Shown: positions 46,880-57,844 of the stretch, one piece after another | Numbering within the stretch: position 1 is the stretch's first letter | Layout: every line of letters begins with the position of its first letter | Notes under the pieces: model-generated | Database searches by the model: none | Seen by the model: only the letters and a program-made list of their open reading frames with translations | What the model was told of the DNA's origin: nothing | Program-made: the position numbers and the translations under genes | From: Petunia secreta | Taxonomy: Eukaryota; Streptophyta; Magnoliopsida; Solanales; Solanaceae | Direction: 5' to 3' | Assembly: GCA_029990175.1 (NCBI GenBank) | Contig: JARKIP010000053.1 | Span: forward strand, 18,990,001-19,054,000 | DNA length: 64,000 nt

Positions 46880-47080
46880 TTGAGATGATTTGTTCGTGTC
46901 CTGCGTCGACCTGCTGATGCACTGGTCCAAAGGTGTGAAACTATGGTGGTGAAGATATTAGAAGGGGATGTGGTAGGCTTAAAATCACATGAAGGAAGTC
47001 GTAGCGAAGCACCTATATTTCCTTAGAATAGAGACAGACTCAACTAAAAGTAAAGCACAATGAAAGAAGAAGATCCGTAT
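46880..47080 (+). pseudogene. LINE-type reverse transcriptase C-terminal relic
   Basis: One frame gives VLRRPADALVQRCETMVVK followed by ILEGDVVG, resembling the C-terminal segment (…GHV.RRP.DAPVRRCE…, RGRGRPK) of non-LTR reverse transcriptases in plants. Stops and a lost GRP motif show decay. Only about 60 codons remain. Confidence 0.5.
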
Positions 47081-47095
47081 GGGAGACATTTATTA

Positions 47096-47796
47096 CTCCC
47101 TCTATCTCAATTTATGTAGCGCTATTTCCTCTTTATTTTATCCCAATAAAAAGCGTCATCTTTCAATAAGTAGAAATAATTTGATTTTATGAAATTGTTT
47201 CCAGCCACACAAATTACTAAAGCTAGTTTTAGAACCTATTTGGCCAAGCTTCTAAAAACTACTACTTGTTTTAAAAATCTTTTCTTCAAAAATGCTTTCT
47301 GTAAAAGTACTTTTGAAGAGTAACAATTTGTGTTTGACCAACTCATTTGAGAAATACTCTTGTCAATAATTGAGTAGCAGTTTGTGTTTGGCCAAGCTTT
47401 GTAAAAAGTGCTTTTGAGTAGTAAATTACTATTAAGGACAAGAATAAAAAGAATAAGGTATTATGCATACCAGATAATCATTAGTTTAAATAAATATATG
47501 TAATTCACTATATAAATATTTTTTGTAAGATTATTTTTGCAATGAAAGAAACTAAAAACAATTGCTTTTAGGAAGACATACTTTTTCTAGCATCTTCCCC
47601 ACAATAGAAAAACAACTTATGCGTCACTAAAAAACACTTATTGTACCCCTTATAAGCTTGACCAAACACTCTAATTTTTTTAAATAACTACTTTTGGCTA
47701 TCCAGATCCTTGGCTAAACAGGTTGGTAGACCACAAGACTCAAAAGTTTTATCAATTTCTTAAACAGACACCGTAACATAAATTGGAACAGAGTGA
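47096..47796. mobile_element. Stowaway-like MITE carrying a nested MITE
   Basis: The left end TACTCCCTCTATCTCAATTTATGT and the right end ACATAAATTGGAACAGAGTGA are inverted repeats of the Tc1/mariner MITE type. The outer element is about 200 bp; 47232-47725 is a second element inserted in it. The right end lies about 260 bp upstream of the LanC-like start codon. Confidence 0.75.
47232..47725. mobile_element. MITE nested in a Stowaway-like MITE
   Basis: Inverted ends GAACCTATTTGGCCAAGC and, complemented on the right, CAACCTGTTTAGCCAAGG, with subterminal AAAAACTAC..CTTTT words. The superfamily is not decided by its flanks. Confidence 0.65.
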
Positions 47797-48059
47797 ATAG
47801 TTGATAATAACTGATAAACAAATTACACTATTATAACATGGTAAATGTTTACCATATTTCCTTGTTTTCCAATTTAAAATAAGGGAAAAAATATTTTTAA
47901 CCATTACGTCGTCGTTTTGACGATACAAATGCGACGAAGAGCAGAGCACAACGTGTAAGGCTGCTGGTGAGTCTTGGTATAGATGGTTGACTTGACTCAC
48001 TCGGTCCAGTAGTTAAGAGTCTCTGTTTGTGAGTAAAATTCAATCAAATTTGCAAAATA
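47797..48059 (+). promoter_or_regulatory. upstream region of the LanC-like gene
   Basis: The gene has only about 260 bp of non-TE DNA upstream. Two W-box cores in direct repeat, TTGACTTGAC, lie at 47987-47996. A near-palindrome ATGGTAAATGTTTACCAT is at 47838-47855 and CGTCGTCGTTTTGACG at 47908-47922, near an ACGT core. No clear TATA box is seen at the right distance. These are motif matches only; WRKY-type control is inference. Confidence 0.4.
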
Positions 48060-51000
48060 ATGGGTGATAGGTTTTATCCAAATGGAATGCCTGATTTTGT
48101 TGCAGAAAATCCAAGAATAGTTGAACAACAACAGCACCCAATTCCACAAGGCACAAATGAGTCACTCTTGAAGCTTCTTTCCACACCTTACAATATTCTA
48201 TCTGACAACTTCAAACGTGCTGCTCTTGATCTCAAAGAAACTGTAACTAACTCTTCTTTTCTCATACACATATTATACTGTTATTATGTGACAACATTTC
48301 ATTTTTAGTTTGTTAGTAACAATAACTCCTTCCTATATTTAGTATACAAAGGACGACATAGTTTGATTTGGACCGACGGATGGAATGTTAACTTAAATTT
48401 CTCATTTAAGAAGCTTTTATAGCTACATAAATGTTAATATGTTATGTATTGTTTTATGACTACAAGTATCAAAAGTCTTTGATTTTTTTCTTAATAATCG
48501 CGTTTGTTCAAGCTTTGTCACATAAATTGGAATGGAATGAGTGACTAGTATAAAAGATCTTTAATTCATGGCCTTTTAAAATTTACATGACGCTTTCTTT
48601 TTAGTCTGTAGAAACTGTTTAACTTTAAACTTCTCGTTTTATCGTTTTGTCTTATTAAGGTAAGTTACGTCTATGGCTCATCTTAGACTCGTTATTTCTT
48701 AACTTGCATGACCATTGTTCGACTGTTGCATACATTGAGGCGAAGGGAGTAGTTAATATACTTGGCTTGAAGTGTAGTTGTGATTATTAACTATGTTGGT
48801 GTGTGTTGCGGTTGCTGACAGATAGTAGTGGAGACATGGGGACTAACAAGGCAACAAGTACCAGACTACAAGCTCTATTGTGGAACTCTTGGAACTGCAT
48901 TTTTGCTCTTCAAGGCCTATCAAGTGACGAAGAACAAGAATGACCTTGCTGTTTGCTCCCAGATTGTTAAGGCTTGTGATTCTGGTTCTCGACACTCGAG
49001 GTCTGCTCTCCATCTTAATAATATGAATCGTGGATTTATCAATTTGAGGTTTTTAGTGGTAAGAGTTCAAATTGTGATGCGTGGCTTAGACGCACGTCAA
49101 ACTCTTTCACATAAAAATGCCTGATATTTAAGTTGAGAAGCATAGAAGGACCTGCCTATCATCCAATGACTTTCGGATGACCAACGGATTAGAGGATTTC
49201 TCTATTAAATATCAAGAAAAGGAAAAAAAAAAAAGGAAGAAAGCAAAATGGACTTGGTTGTTTTGTTGTGTTGCTTTGATCAATATCCCACTCTCTTTTC
49301 TGGGTTTTCAATTTAAAACTCCAAATTGCAACGAGATGAGAAATTGCGCTTTGGTTGATTCCATGTGTCAATTAGATCCATGAGTTCTACTTTTTGACAT
49401 TGCTTCTCGTTTTTCTTTTTTCAATTTAATGCTTCAAATGGCAGCAAGATGAGGAAAATGGGCTATTTTAGGTTCATTTTTCCGTTACTTTTGATTAAAT
49501 GAGCCTTTAGGGAAGTGATGACTTTGTTGCTTTTCATATTAAAGCTTCAAACAGCAGCAAGATAAACAAAATGGCCGTTGCTGCGGATATTAATTTGTTA
49601 ATTTGATCAATGCATTGTAGGGATGTGACGTTCCTATGTGGGAGAGGTGGGCTTTGTGCACTAGGTGCTGTCGTTGCCAAGTACATGGGTGATGGTCAAT
49701 TGGTTCTGGACTATGTATCTCAGTTTAAAGAGGTTTGTTCTTGTCTTATCTAAGCTTTCCTTTTTTGTTCTGCCTTTTCGTGATAACTTATAAGATACGT
49801 ATTTGGTTCTAGAGCAGATAAAATTAACTAAAGATCTTCCTGATGAATTGCTGTATGGTAGAGCTGGATTCCTCTGGGCATGTCTATTCATGAATAAGCA
49901 TATTGGCAAAGGAACAATTCCTTCCACCCACACTGTAAGTGCTACAATATTCTGTAATCTAAGCTAGGATTAATCAGATCGTTATGGTCTTCCATCTGAA
50001 TTTGTTCTTTTCCCCTTGATTGTATCTTAGGCTACTGTGATCGGCGAAATTATTAAGAATGGAAGAAGATTGGGAGGGAGGGGCAGAAGCCCGTTGATGT
50101 ATGAGTGGTATGGTGAGATGTACTGGGGTGCAGCTCATGGATTGGCTGGCATTATGCATATTCTAATGGACTTTGAGCTGAAACCAGATGAGCTTGAGGA
50201 TGTTAAAGGGACTCTAAAGTACATGGTTAAGAATCGGTTTCCCAGTGGAAATTACCCTGCAAGTGAAGAAGATAAGAAGAGAGATGTACTTGTGCATTGG
50301 TGTCATGGAGCTCCTGGTATCGCGCTAACACTTGTCAAAGCAGCTGAGGTATAACTCCCTTCTTAACATGCTATTATGTATGGCATCTAATTGTTTGGAG
50401 ATTCATCATTTCCGTAATTAATAAAAGAGAGTTTGAGCATTGAGACTTTCCCTTTGTAACTACATAGAACACCCTCAGTTGTCTTCTTTCCTGAGATGCT
50501 AGAGGTTTTAGCACCTTTTATAATGACGACTTTCAGAAAAATTATATGCGGACTCTTTAGCACATTAAATCCAATGGTTCCTAGCATCATAAGTAAGTTC
50601 ATCAACTGTCTTTACCCTGTCTATATGCTTGAAACTATTTCAAGACAACTAGTGCACATCTAGGGATGATGTGAATCAGATTTCAAGAAGATTCCTCAAG
50701 TTTTTGCTTCCTAGCTGTTCCTTTTGACTTTGCTAAGTTTTATCTGTTTCACTTTTTGGCCTTTGTTGGATTCGTGCAAGTGGCTTTTAGGGAGTGTTTG
50801 AGCAGCAAGTCTGCAACCCCCACCCAAACCCCCCCCCCCCCCCCCCCCCGCCCCTGTCTCTCTAAAACAGCATCTATGTTGTTCCTTCTTCATTCAACCA
50901 CTGCAAAGTTTCTGACTTTTGCTATCTATTGGCTCCTTACTACCCACTGATAAGTAGAATCAGTCCGAATCCGTCTATTATTTTTCTTGATAAACGTTTT

Positions 51001-51691
51001 GCTAACATTGTATAACGGTTCAGTGGATACTGCTGCATAGTATCTTTACTTATATATATTTTATCACCAAGTTAGAGTAGCTCATGGAGGCCATGATATC
51101 TGGAAATCTGCATTGAAATTACCTTGTTATCCATTCCATGGCCAATTTGGGTGCATCTAGAATTGCATTTGATTTAATTGGGTTGTCAAAGAGCATCACT
51201 GCATACTTACTTTGGAATTGTCATCATAAGCAGGAAATGGGGTAAAAAAAGGAATTGTGCTTTCATGTTGATATAACTTTTGGTTTCCTTTTCTAAGCAT
51301 TCTGTCAGCTGATTTTGTAACTTGAAGTGCCTAAAAATGTTCCAATGCCCAGGTTTTTGGAGACAAAGAATTTCTTAATGCAGCAGTAGATGCAGCAGAG
51401 GTAGTATGGAACCGTGGCCTTCTAAGACGCATTGGGATGTGTCATGGTATCAGCGGGAATGCTTATGTCTTCCTATCTCTGTACAGGCTCACAGGAAATG
51501 CGGAGTACTTGTATAGAGCCAAAGCTTTTGCCTGCTTCCTTCTTGATAGATCTCACAAGCTAATAGCAAAAGGGGAGATGCATGGAGGAGATAGCCCATA
51601 CTCGCTTTTTGAAGGTATTGGGGGTATGGCTTATCTTTTCCTAGACATGGTAGAACCCAAGGATGCTAGATTTCCAGCCTATGAGCTGTGA
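48060..51691 (+). CDS. LanC-like protein (GCR2/GCL family), six exons
   Basis: Exons 48060-48242, 48822-49000, 49621-49732, 49818-49934, 50031-50348 and 51353-51691 join in frame with GT..AG at every intron and give 415 residues, the usual LanC-like length. The ATG at 48060 gives MGDRFYPNGMPDFVAENPR and is the first in frame. Zinc ligands fit WCHGAPG (Cys about 288) and MCHGISGN (Cys about 333, His about 334); Gly-rich toroid motifs include CGRGGLCALG, WGAAHGLAG and EGIGGMAYLF. The family folds as a double alpha-barrel; animal LanCL proteins bind zinc and glutathione and act on dehydroamino acids. Arabidopsis GCR2 was once called an ABA receptor/GPCR, but the fold is soluble. Intact, with MITE-rich introns; the paralogue group (GCR2, GCL1 or GCL2) is not decided. 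Confidence 0.93.
48339..48545. mobile_element. Stowaway-like remnant in intron 1 of the LanC-like gene
   Basis: ATTTAGTATACAAAG at the left and GTCACATAAATTGGAATGGAATGAG at the right resemble decayed Tc1/mariner MITE ends; the right end matches the TTATGTGA..CTCC type. The 579-bp intron otherwise holds nothing recognisable. Confidence 0.45.
49290..49600 (+). repeat. three diverged tandem copies in intron 2
   Basis: A block with TTTTCAATTTAA..CTTCAAA..GCAGCAAGATGA..AAATGG occurs three times at about 49305, 49425 and 49535, spaced near 110-120 bp. The last copy abuts the exon 3 acceptor at 49619-49620. Confidence 0.65.
50349..51352 (+). other. intron 5 of the LanC-like gene, with a C21 run
   Basis: The 1004-bp intron starts GTATAACT and ends AATGCCCAG. 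A run of 21 C lies at 50829-50849. No other feature is recognised. Confidence 0.85.
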
Positions 51692-52268
51692 AAAGTTTCG
51701 TGCCACTGAGAGAATGTAGTAGCCCCTCTCTTTCGTGTACAAAAAACTCACATATACCTGAATTTCGTCTATTTCATTTGCTTTTACTCCATTCCCACAC
51801 AAATGAGTTGACATTTTTTTTGTCCTAGCGTAAGCCAACTGCTTTTGTTTCCGAAAGGACAACCACTGTGTGCCATCTTTTGGACAAAATTATGAAGGCA
51901 ATTAGGTAAGCCGGATGGTCTTTCTTGCTCATTAGAATGCTTTGGCTGCCAGATTAAATATAGTTATCTGAACAGCAGTATCCGCATACTCTCTATGCTG
52001 TTCATGTTTTCTGCCTTCTGTCATAAATTATCTAATGGAGATCAAAAGAAAATTATGCTGTAAAATTAAGGAAAAATGTTGTTGAACAGAGGCATATAAA
52101 CCATTGTCTCGTTATTGATTAACATACAAAGAGGAATAAGTCGAAAAGGTGATACAGTACATTTTGACAGAAATCAGTTCAGAGTTCCACTGAAAATTAT
52201 CTGATTTCAGAAATACAAATTGGAAGAAACATATCTGCAAGTGTACAACACGACAGGAAAGCAGTTCG
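51692..52268. other. intergenic DNA between two convergent genes
   Basis: The LanC-like gene and the hydrolase pseudogene point toward each other here. No gene or clear element is seen, and no strong polyadenylation signal stands out. Confidence 0.5.
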
Positions 52269-53025
52269 TCATATGAACTTTTTGAGGAAGGTTATAATCT
52301 ACTGATTGACTTGATCAGGGAACTGCTCTTGGACAAAATGACTTCCTTCTGGTACGAATGTGACTTCCAGATTAGGTAAATACTCTTTCACCATTCCATT
52401 TGAAATGTAGTCCCCCAACCCACCAAACTTAAGGGCGTAATCCTTCTCACCCATCACAAAGAAAACAGGGAACTTTGATTTTGACATCTTCAACTCCATA
52501 CTCTTCCAGCCAAGCCCTGTAGAGAATTCCCACCTTTGTCATCAGATCGAGTGCGATACCCACAGAACCAAATGAAGAAACTTCTATTGGACGAACTTTA
52601 TCCATCAGGTATAATTGGTAAAGCTTTAGCAAGGGAGACAATTCCGGATCTAGAGTCTGAGTACAGAATAAGTGTATAGTTATTATACTTTTATCCTATA
52701 AATGGTTTTTGCATATGGATGTATAGTTGGAGTTGAAAGCAACTAATTCATCTGAAACTAGAGAACCCGTCATAAATCTGCCAATGTTCTGCATAGTAGG
52801 ACATTTAGAATTGATTAGAAGTCACTTACCTGTAAGGCACTTGCAATGCAGTCCGGAAGCCTGACTTTTCATAAAGAGAAGCGTAGTTTGCAAGCTCATC
52901 CTCTGTGAACCAGGCAGGGAGTGGAGTAGAAGGATCAACTAGGTCCATTATTTCCTCATCATCCTTTGCTGCATGCAGTTCACTTCCAGAGAACATAATA
53001 TATATAGTTCAGCTCGCCCTGGTTC
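52269..53025 (-). pseudogene. epoxide-hydrolase-like alpha/beta hydrolase, last two exons
   Basis: On the minus strand, an exon at 53025-52830 starts after a TTTTGCAG acceptor with EPGRAE and contains EIMDLVDPSTPLPAWFTEDE and YEKSGFRTALQVPY, ending at a GTAAGT donor. The last exon, 52516-52269, has AWLEEYGVEDVKIKVP and MGEKDYALKFGGLGDYI with the acid and His-containing GSHFVQEQFP of the catalytic set. Defects: a frame change just after EPGRAE, a one-base insertion in a CCC run near 52472 (IKVP/VFFVM boundary) and a TAG at 52299-52301, about ten codons before the old end. Upstream exons are gone, replaced by Tat-type sequence from 53040. The enzyme family opens epoxides, in plants often in cutin or oxylipin metabolism. 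Confidence 0.85.
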
Positions 53026-53039
53026 CTGCAAAATGGCAG

Positions 53040-54719
53040 AATTGAAGAAAAACCTAAATGGAGAAGGAAAAGAAAAAGTTGAGAAGCAACAACTCAGAGC
53101 AAACACTAGGAAGTTTTAAACATGGCGAACAACTCACCATGTCTTTTACATGACCATCGGTTTTCTTTCAAGACAGCTAGGATCATCCACTGCCGAAGAG
53201 GGCGCTCCTTCTGCTTCATCACTTCGGTCACCCACTGGAATAAATTCTCCGACGGGTTAACTGGGACCTTGTTGGCTACATATCACAAGTATGAAAATGG
53301 GTGAGGACAAGTCATGATGACCGAAGACAAAACAAGGATGAGAATACTTATGCTGGGCATTCCACTCCTCGGGGAAACCTGGGTCAATTGATAATAGCCT
53401 CGTTGGGATGAGCACATAGCGATCACTCCAACCTCGATCACCGTGATCTTCACTCTTGCTCAAGATGGCGTAAGATTCACGGGGCAAGAAAGCCACAACC
53501 CCGACTTTGTGAAAATATGGATACTAAAGGGAGATCATATGCTGGAAGGTTAAAGGCAACCCAGCTAATCGACTCAAATACTCAAGGGCCTGCACAACCC
53601 TCCAAACGCCGGGGCCCAACTAAGCCAAGCACAAATTGTAAGATCGACAAAATGTGTCGATTATGGGATGAACTGGTAAACCAAAGCCTATGGCAAAGGG
53701 ATATGTAAAAACCGAAGAGTATCCTGGAACGTGAGTTGAAGCAGCCGCGTTCGAGGTTGGGATCCTTATCTCCACCTCAGGCCCCCAACGGCAATTTGCC
53801 CGAACAGTCTCAATCAAGTCCTCGATTATCACACTCGGTATGACATGCACTAGTATGTTCCTCTTTTTATCTCTTTGGGCGTCAGACTGGGTTTGAACCT
53901 TAAGGTCCTTGTCATTGTTGAAATATGAAGGGATAACTAACCAGGTTCAATCTCCACATCGATAGGAATCTTCTTCCTAGACTTCTTCGAGGCGCCAGCT
54001 TCGGCCTTGGACCCCTCTTTCCTGACCTCAGCTTCGCCCACTGGGCCACTTACCTCTTTAGCACTGATGACGTCGTCGCTTTCGACGTCATCCTTGTCAC
54101 TAGCGTGGTCGTCACCACCAACGTCAGCATCGATGCTGACCTCCACTCTGTCCAGCCCAGCCCTCGCCTTGCGCCGCTTTAAGCCACCAACCAATGACGT
54201 CGCCTCCCCACCACCCTCTGCCTCGACGACTTGCAGCGCCGGCACGGTGGTGATGAAATCGCCGCTGGCTATCACGGCGGCAAGGCGTGAAGCTCTCTCA
54301 CCAGAATCACTAGAACCTTGGCCAGAATTTGCAACAGACATGGTAAAAACAAGAAGTTTGCTCAGGAGATAGAAAGATTAAACTCAAATGGGGTGGAGTG
54401 AACTGATAGTAAATTTTCTCTTTCTTCGCTACTGTTGATATCGTAAAAGTGGAGAAGGAAGCTTCAAATAGAGGTATTTATAGGGATGGACAAATGCAAG
54501 TGGAGAAGCAATGATGATTTGAGACGTTGGTAAGACAAACAATTCGGCGTGACCGTTCGGTAGCCAGTGAACGGTCACCACGTAATGCGGAACTGAAATG
54601 TGAAAAGACTTGTAACGTTTTGAAACTCTTGGATGGGGTTCAGCTACATCGTCTTCCCGCTTAAATTTATTCCACTCCTCGACGACTCTGACACTCTACC
54701 GAGGAGTGGGGGGACTATC
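53040..54719 (-). pseudogene. Tat-type antisense ORF, copy 1
   Basis: The minus strand starts at 54341 (MSVANSGQGSSDSGERASRL), with an acidic/Lys-rich exon to about 53937. It continues after an intron with YSSVFTYPFAIGFGLPVHPI, SYNLCLAQLG and QALEYLSRLAGLP, and ends with FLPRESYAILSKSEDHGDRG and LIPTRLLS. These match the antisense ORF at 43568-42759 (TYPFIVGCKLPLHPVLERL, ISLYSIQIFKDG, RYVFVRTSAL) at domain level. Frame changes break it. It belonged to a second Tat element whose sense part is not here; 53040-53700 recurs at 54885-55560. Confidence 0.75.
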
Positions 54720-54790
54720 TGTATTGAGTAAAAATCGACGTGCTCGGACAGCACTTCAGTGGGATAAACCGAGGTCAGTCAAATTGACGT
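54720..54790 (+). mobile_element. start of a Tat-type LTR, truncated
   Basis: GTGGGGGGACTATC (54707-54720) precedes TGTATTGAGTAAAAATCGACG, parallel to the tract and LTR start at 44119-44150. The LTR is lost after about 70 bp, where sequence related to the antisense ORF resumes. Confidence 0.6.
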
Positions 54791-55560
54791 TCCGAAGGAT
54801 GAAGATTGAAGAAAATGATAGAACCACCGAAATCGAGCATCGAGGTCCTCAGTTTCCTCTTCCTCCTCTTCGGGGTCCTTAACAGCCTTGTTGGAAAAAC
54901 CTAAATGAAGAAGGAAAAGAAAGTGTTGGGAAGCAACAATTCAAAGCAAACACTATGAAGTTTTAAACATGACGAACAACTCACCATGCCTCTTGCATGA
55001 CCATCGATTTTCTTACAAAGCAGCTAGGATCATCCACTGCCGAACGTGGCGCTCCTTCTGTGCCATCACTTCGGTCACCCACTCGAGTAAATTCTCCGGC
55101 GGACTCGAGTAAATTCTCCGGCGGGTTAACTGGGACCTTGTTGGCTGCATATCACAAGTATGAAAATGGTTGAGGACAAGTTACGATGACCCAAGACAAA
55201 ACAAGGATGAGAATACTTACGCCGGGCGTTCCACTCTTGGGAAAAATCGGGGTCAACTGATAATAGCCTCGTTGGGATGAGCACGTAGCGGTCACTCCAA
55301 CCTCGGTCAACGTGATCTTCACTCTTGCTCAAGATGGCGTAAGATCCACGGGGCAAGAAAGCCACAACCCCAGCTTTATGGAAATATAGATAATAGAGGG
55401 AGATCAAATGCTGGAAGGTGAAAGGCAACCCAGCTAACCGACTCAAATACTCTAGGGCTTGCACAATCCTCCAAACTCCGGAGCCCAACTGAGCCAAGCA
55501 CAAATTATAAGATCGAAAAAACGTATTGATTATGGGATGAACAGGTAAACCAAAGCCTAT
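54791..55560 (-). pseudogene. Tat-type antisense ORF, copy 2 (partial)
   Basis: This repeats 53030-53700 with about 90 percent identity by eye: MCLAQLGSGVWRIVQALEYL, FHKAGVVAFLPRGSYAIL and SDRYVLIPTRLLSVDP on the minus strand from 55503. A 22-bp unit ACTCGAGTAAATTCTCCGGC.. is doubled at 55081-55124. The copia LTR starts at 55561 and truncates it on the right. Confidence 0.75.
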
Positions 55561-56511
55561 TGTTGAAGGATGAGTTTTGAAGATGACAAAGGACCTGGTG
55601 CTAAGTGAACTACGAAAAGGTTCACAGTTGAGTTGAGATGACTGAGCTGTTTAACGAGATAATCTAGTCAGAGTTAAAAAAAGAGAAAAAGAACAACTTG
55701 AGTCATTGTTCCAATCCTATCAGGAAAAGAAGAAGCAAGTGACTGTGCTGAAATAGACGCGGTTCCTAAGTAGAAAAGGATTGGAAACTAAGGCAAATTA
55801 ACTTAGATTTTAAATAAGGCAATATAAGTAAACCTTATTTGAAACAGATTCCAAAGTAGAAAAGGAGTTTTAAACTTAGTTGGATCCGGCTAAGTCAAAC
55901 TCTATATATACAAGTTAATTTGGCCAGAATTGTTTTACGCACTCAAGACATCTCAACAGAGCAAATCAAGAACAAATAGATCGTGAGAATCATTATGTGC
56001 AAGAACAAAGGCCGAGCAGCAGAACCTTATGAAGGAGCAGTTTCATAGTTAAGTCTGTTGTTTCAGTTTTTGTTATAGGCTATCGAGTTGTAATCTATCA
56101 GCTTGTAAGAAGCATATAGTAGAGGTTACTCTTTGGTGAAGTAGAGTCAACCATACAAGCTAACATGCGGCTTGGAAGGTTCTAGGTACTAGGGAGGTCT
56201 AGTTCCTTGATTACATTACGTTGTAGTCTAAAACTTGCTTGGGTTTTCCTTTAGTAGAAGAGTTGAAATCTCAAGAGTTTGGGTCGTGGTTTTTTATCCC
56301 TTGAGCAAGGATTTTTCCACGTAAAAATCTCTGTATTATTTACGTTTCCGCATTAAGTTTAAGTTTCAGAGATAGGTGAAACTTGCAAGGAACCTAGTTC
56401 TTTGTGAGTTAGGCGCTAAAAGTTAAAGGAAAGTTTTAGGAATTTAAAAATCGGGTAAGGACACTATTCACCCCTCCTCTAGTGTCTTACATAGGTGCAC
56501 CAAGTCCAACA
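55561..56511 (+). mobile_element. 5' LTR of the plus-strand copia element
   Basis: 951 bp, TGTTGAAGG to GTCCAACA. Contains CTATATATACA near 55902, a TATA-like site. About 90 percent identical by eye to the 3' LTR. Confidence 0.92.
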
Positions 56512-56513
56512 AG

Positions 56514-56528
56514 TGGTATCAGAGCAGG
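56514..56528 (+). other. primer binding site, initiator tRNA-Met type
   Basis: TGGTATCAGAGCAGG lies two bases after the LTR end, the usual copia site. Confidence 0.92.
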
Positions 56529-56570
56529 TTCGCTCAAATAAAGATTAACATCTTGCGAAGGATCTGAACA

Positions 56571-57780
56571 ATGAGTGCACCACCATTCATGCCCGAAGGA
56601 CACTTTATCAGTAAGCCTCCGCAGTTCAATGGTCAACACTATAAATTATGGAAGTTTAGGATGGAAACCTTTCTACAGGCAAAGAATTATCAGTTACGGA
56701 GAATTTCACAGAATGGTCCCTCTGATTCCCACAAAGATTGATTCATCGGGGAACAAAGTTCAAAAACCTGTAGAAGAATTTAATGATCGGGACTTCAAAC
56801 TACTTCAGATGAATGCCGAAGCTATGAAAATTCTTCAGCGTGGATTGGGATTAAATGTTTGTACACGCATTCCTAAGTGCTCAATCGCAAAGGAAATCTG
56901 GGATGTACTAGATAGCACCTACAATACAGAAAAGTCAGAAGAAGAACCGGAAGATGACTCTCCATTGGCTCTGATGGCTGATGATGAACCTTCCACTAAC
57001 GATCCACCTGAGGTAAGTCTCGATGAACTGAAAACTAGACTTCATACCTGCTCCCTAGGGAACTGAATTTGCTTGCTCTGACTTTAATCGAAGGCATTGA
57101 AAATTTAAGGACTGAGAAAGAACTAGTACTTTCTGAGAAAGACCAACTAATTTCGGTTGTGTCTGATTTTTCAATAAAAAATAAAAACTTGGAAAAAGCT
57201 AAATCTGATCTTAAAAAGAAATTAACTGCTAATGAAGCTCAAGTTTTTGAACTAAAACAGAAAGTCTCAGCCCTTGAATTTGAAGGTCCTAATTAAAGGA
57301 ACAGGTGCTTAGTGAGCAAAAGAAAGTTTCTGCAGTCGAACTTGAAAATCAAAAACTGAAAGAAGTGTCTGGTAAGCAAGGAGCTAGTGAGGCTTAAATC
57401 AACCTTAAAGCTGAGCTTAAAAATAAAAACCAGGTTCTACATCAGGAAACTGAGAAGAACCGGGTTCTTCAGGAAAAGGTTGAAAAAGCTAACTCTGAGC
57501 TCACCAGACTCACTAAATAGAACAAGTCTTCTGAAGCTTTGAATTGATTGCATTAGAATCATAATAGAGGTAAAACGGGACTAGGACATAGGAAGCCTTT
57601 ACCTGCTTGGAACCCTAATAGTAAATATGTAGGACTTCCTTGCAACAAACTCTGCTTCTTGTATGGTAAGACTGGTCATATTAAGAATCAATGCAGTATT
57701 GCAAAAGGAGCAGTGCAAAAGAATAAATAATCAGTTTTACCTTATTGGGCTAGAAAAGATTTGATTCATCCATTCTATAA
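56571..57780 (+). pseudogene. copia gag, broken and shortened
   Basis: ATG 56571 gives MSAPPFMPEGHFISKPPQFN and GQHYKLWKFRMETFLQAKNY, a typical Sirevirus gag start; a frame change near 56690 leads into VPLIPTKIDSSGNK and AEAMKILQRGLGLNV. The region up to ALMADDE is shorter than usual. A Leu/Lys/Glu-rich coiled coil follows (57069-57296). The zinc knuckle at 57646-57690 reads CFLYGKTGHIKNQC, with Tyr in place of the second Cys. Stops occur between the parts. Confidence 0.85.
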
Positions 57781-57844
57781 CAAAAAGGGACCCAAGCTTG
57801 TCTGGGTTCCTGTTACTAACCCTTGATTTTCTTTTGCAGGTTGG

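Noticed and set aside
50829..50849. C21 run as a functional G-quadruplex site
   Set aside because: A single homopolymer run of this kind is often a polymorphic or sequencing-sensitive tract; nothing around it suggests function.
48060..51691. Seven-transmembrane receptor reading of the GCR2-like gene
   Set aside because: The zinc-binding Cys/His motifs and Gly-rich toroid repeats fit the soluble LanC fold; hydrophobic stretches are amphipathic helices of that fold.
52447..52641. Frame beginning MSPLLKLYQLY as the start of a hydrolase gene
   Set aside because: The part before AWLEEYG lies in intron sequence upstream of a CTACAG acceptor, so this is a read-through frame, not a start.
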